DNA of 13,727 bases from Kiritimatiellota bacterium (GTDB lineage Bacteria > Verrucomicrobiota > Lentisphaeria > Victivallales > JAADHT01), in NCBI GenBank assembly GCA_013151705.1, contig JAADHT010000240.1, positions 602-14,328 on the forward strand, given 5' to 3'. Shown piece after piece: positions 13,275 through 13,727 of the stretch. Position 1 is the stretch's first letter; every line of letters starts with the position of its first letter. Under the pieces are notes generated by a model. It searched no databases. It was not told where the DNA came from and saw only the letters and a program-made list of their open reading frames with translations. The translations under genes were made by a program, and so were the position numbers.

Positions 13275-13727
13275 TCACCCGCACCCGCGAGTTCCGCGAA
13301 GTTTAAGATAAGGCACCACAATGTCATAGTACGGCTTCATAAACTCGTCAAACAAATCCTTCGATATCATCGGGCCGTTGTTGTAGCTCATATCCTCCGC
13401 GAACATAATAAAATCCGGCTGGCAAACCTCGCACACGGCCTCGACGACCGTCAACATCCATTCGGCGTTTTCAGTATTCATCCTACGCATCAACTCCGGC
13501 GAGTCGAAAAAGGCGAAGAGATGCCTTTCTATTCCGAAAAGGGTTCTCGGAAACCAAAAGAATCCGTTTATAGTGAACCAAACCACGGCATCTCCCATAC
13601 GTTGGATTTCCGATCTTTTTTCAAGCGTCCTCAATTTGTCGGAAAACTCGTCGGGAGGCGGGAATAGAAACGGCCTCGCGCTCTCGTAATCGCTTTCGGA
13701 CTCCACGATACCGGCGCCATGGGAAGC
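13275..13727 (-). pseudogene. URO-D/MtaA-family decarboxylase or methyltransferase, truncated (5' end beyond window)
   Basis: The minus-strand frame is open from the right edge and gives 150 residues before TGA. QPDFIMFAEDMSYNNGPMIS then KDLFDEFMKPYYDIVVPYLK is the central signature of uroporphyrinogen-decarboxylase-fold proteins, where a beta strand ends in an acidic pair and the SPxxFxEFxxPxxK helix follows. In true HemE this fold decarboxylates uroporphyrinogen III. In most anaerobe paralogs it belongs to cobalamin methyltransferases of the MtaA/MtbA type, the more likely case here. The protein should continue about 130-150 residues past PYLKLRGT, but it ends RGTRGCG-stop. Dropping one G near 13290 gives GTRVRVMTWDADAG, but the family pattern is then lost, so deletion is likelier than a simple frameshift. 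It could still be a very short functional variant. Confidence 0.65.

Noticed and set aside
1..13727. CRISPR arrays, tRNA or rRNA genes
   Set aside because: No regularly spaced direct repeats of 23-40 bp, no tRNA T-arm with acceptor pairing, and no rRNA core sequences were seen by eye on either strand.

Overview
The window looks like bacterial chromosome at roughly 50-55% GC, probably from a Gram-negative anaerobe or fermenter. Supporting signs are an EtfAB/acyl-CoA dehydrogenase module, a UDP-glucuronate 4-epimerase, a D-Ala-D-Ala carboxypeptidase and a URO-D-family gene. The mix of URO-D-family genes, SGNH fragments and simple intergenic repeats makes me think of the PVC group (Lentisphaerae/Verrucomicrobia-like). 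That is only an impression and no sequence here proves it.

Left part (1-5.6 kb), all minus strand. An apparent operon reads etfB, etfA, a long acyl-CoA dehydrogenase, then rpoZ (RNA polymerase omega), with a strong hairpin terminator after rpoZ. tsaD (tRNA t6A synthesis) follows and runs off the left edge. Between the dehydrogenase and rpoZ lies a 277-bp, non-coding, MITE-like element. It has ~25-bp terminal inverted repeats, two large internal hairpins and a CTTT/AAAG flanking duplication, and it sits exactly in the rpoZ Shine-Dalgarno region. EtfB motifs resemble the electron-bifurcating ETF type.

Middle (5.6-9.55 kb), plus strand. A compact run encodes UDP-glucuronate 4-epimerase, a class-2 2-isopropylmalate synthase (leuA) and a membrane-anchored S11 D,D-carboxypeptidase. 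It is preceded by a palindromic repeat whose second copy lies near 12.98 kb in the opposite orientation.

Right part (9.55-13.7 kb), a decaying or accessory area. It holds a stray copy of the MITE-like terminal repeat and a RhuM-family fragment abutting, tail to tail, the first 59 codons of an SGNH/GDSL hydrolase. Next come a multi-pass GT-C-like membrane protein with a TPR-like tail (minus), a 270-bp intergenic stack of heptamer tandem repeats and palindromes, an unrecognised membrane protein with an HExxH zinc-protease motif (minus), an orphan C-terminal coding tail, and a URO-D-family gene that enters from the right edge and stops early. Two gene-gene truncation junctions and several repeat families suggest ongoing genome erosion or rearrangement in this half.
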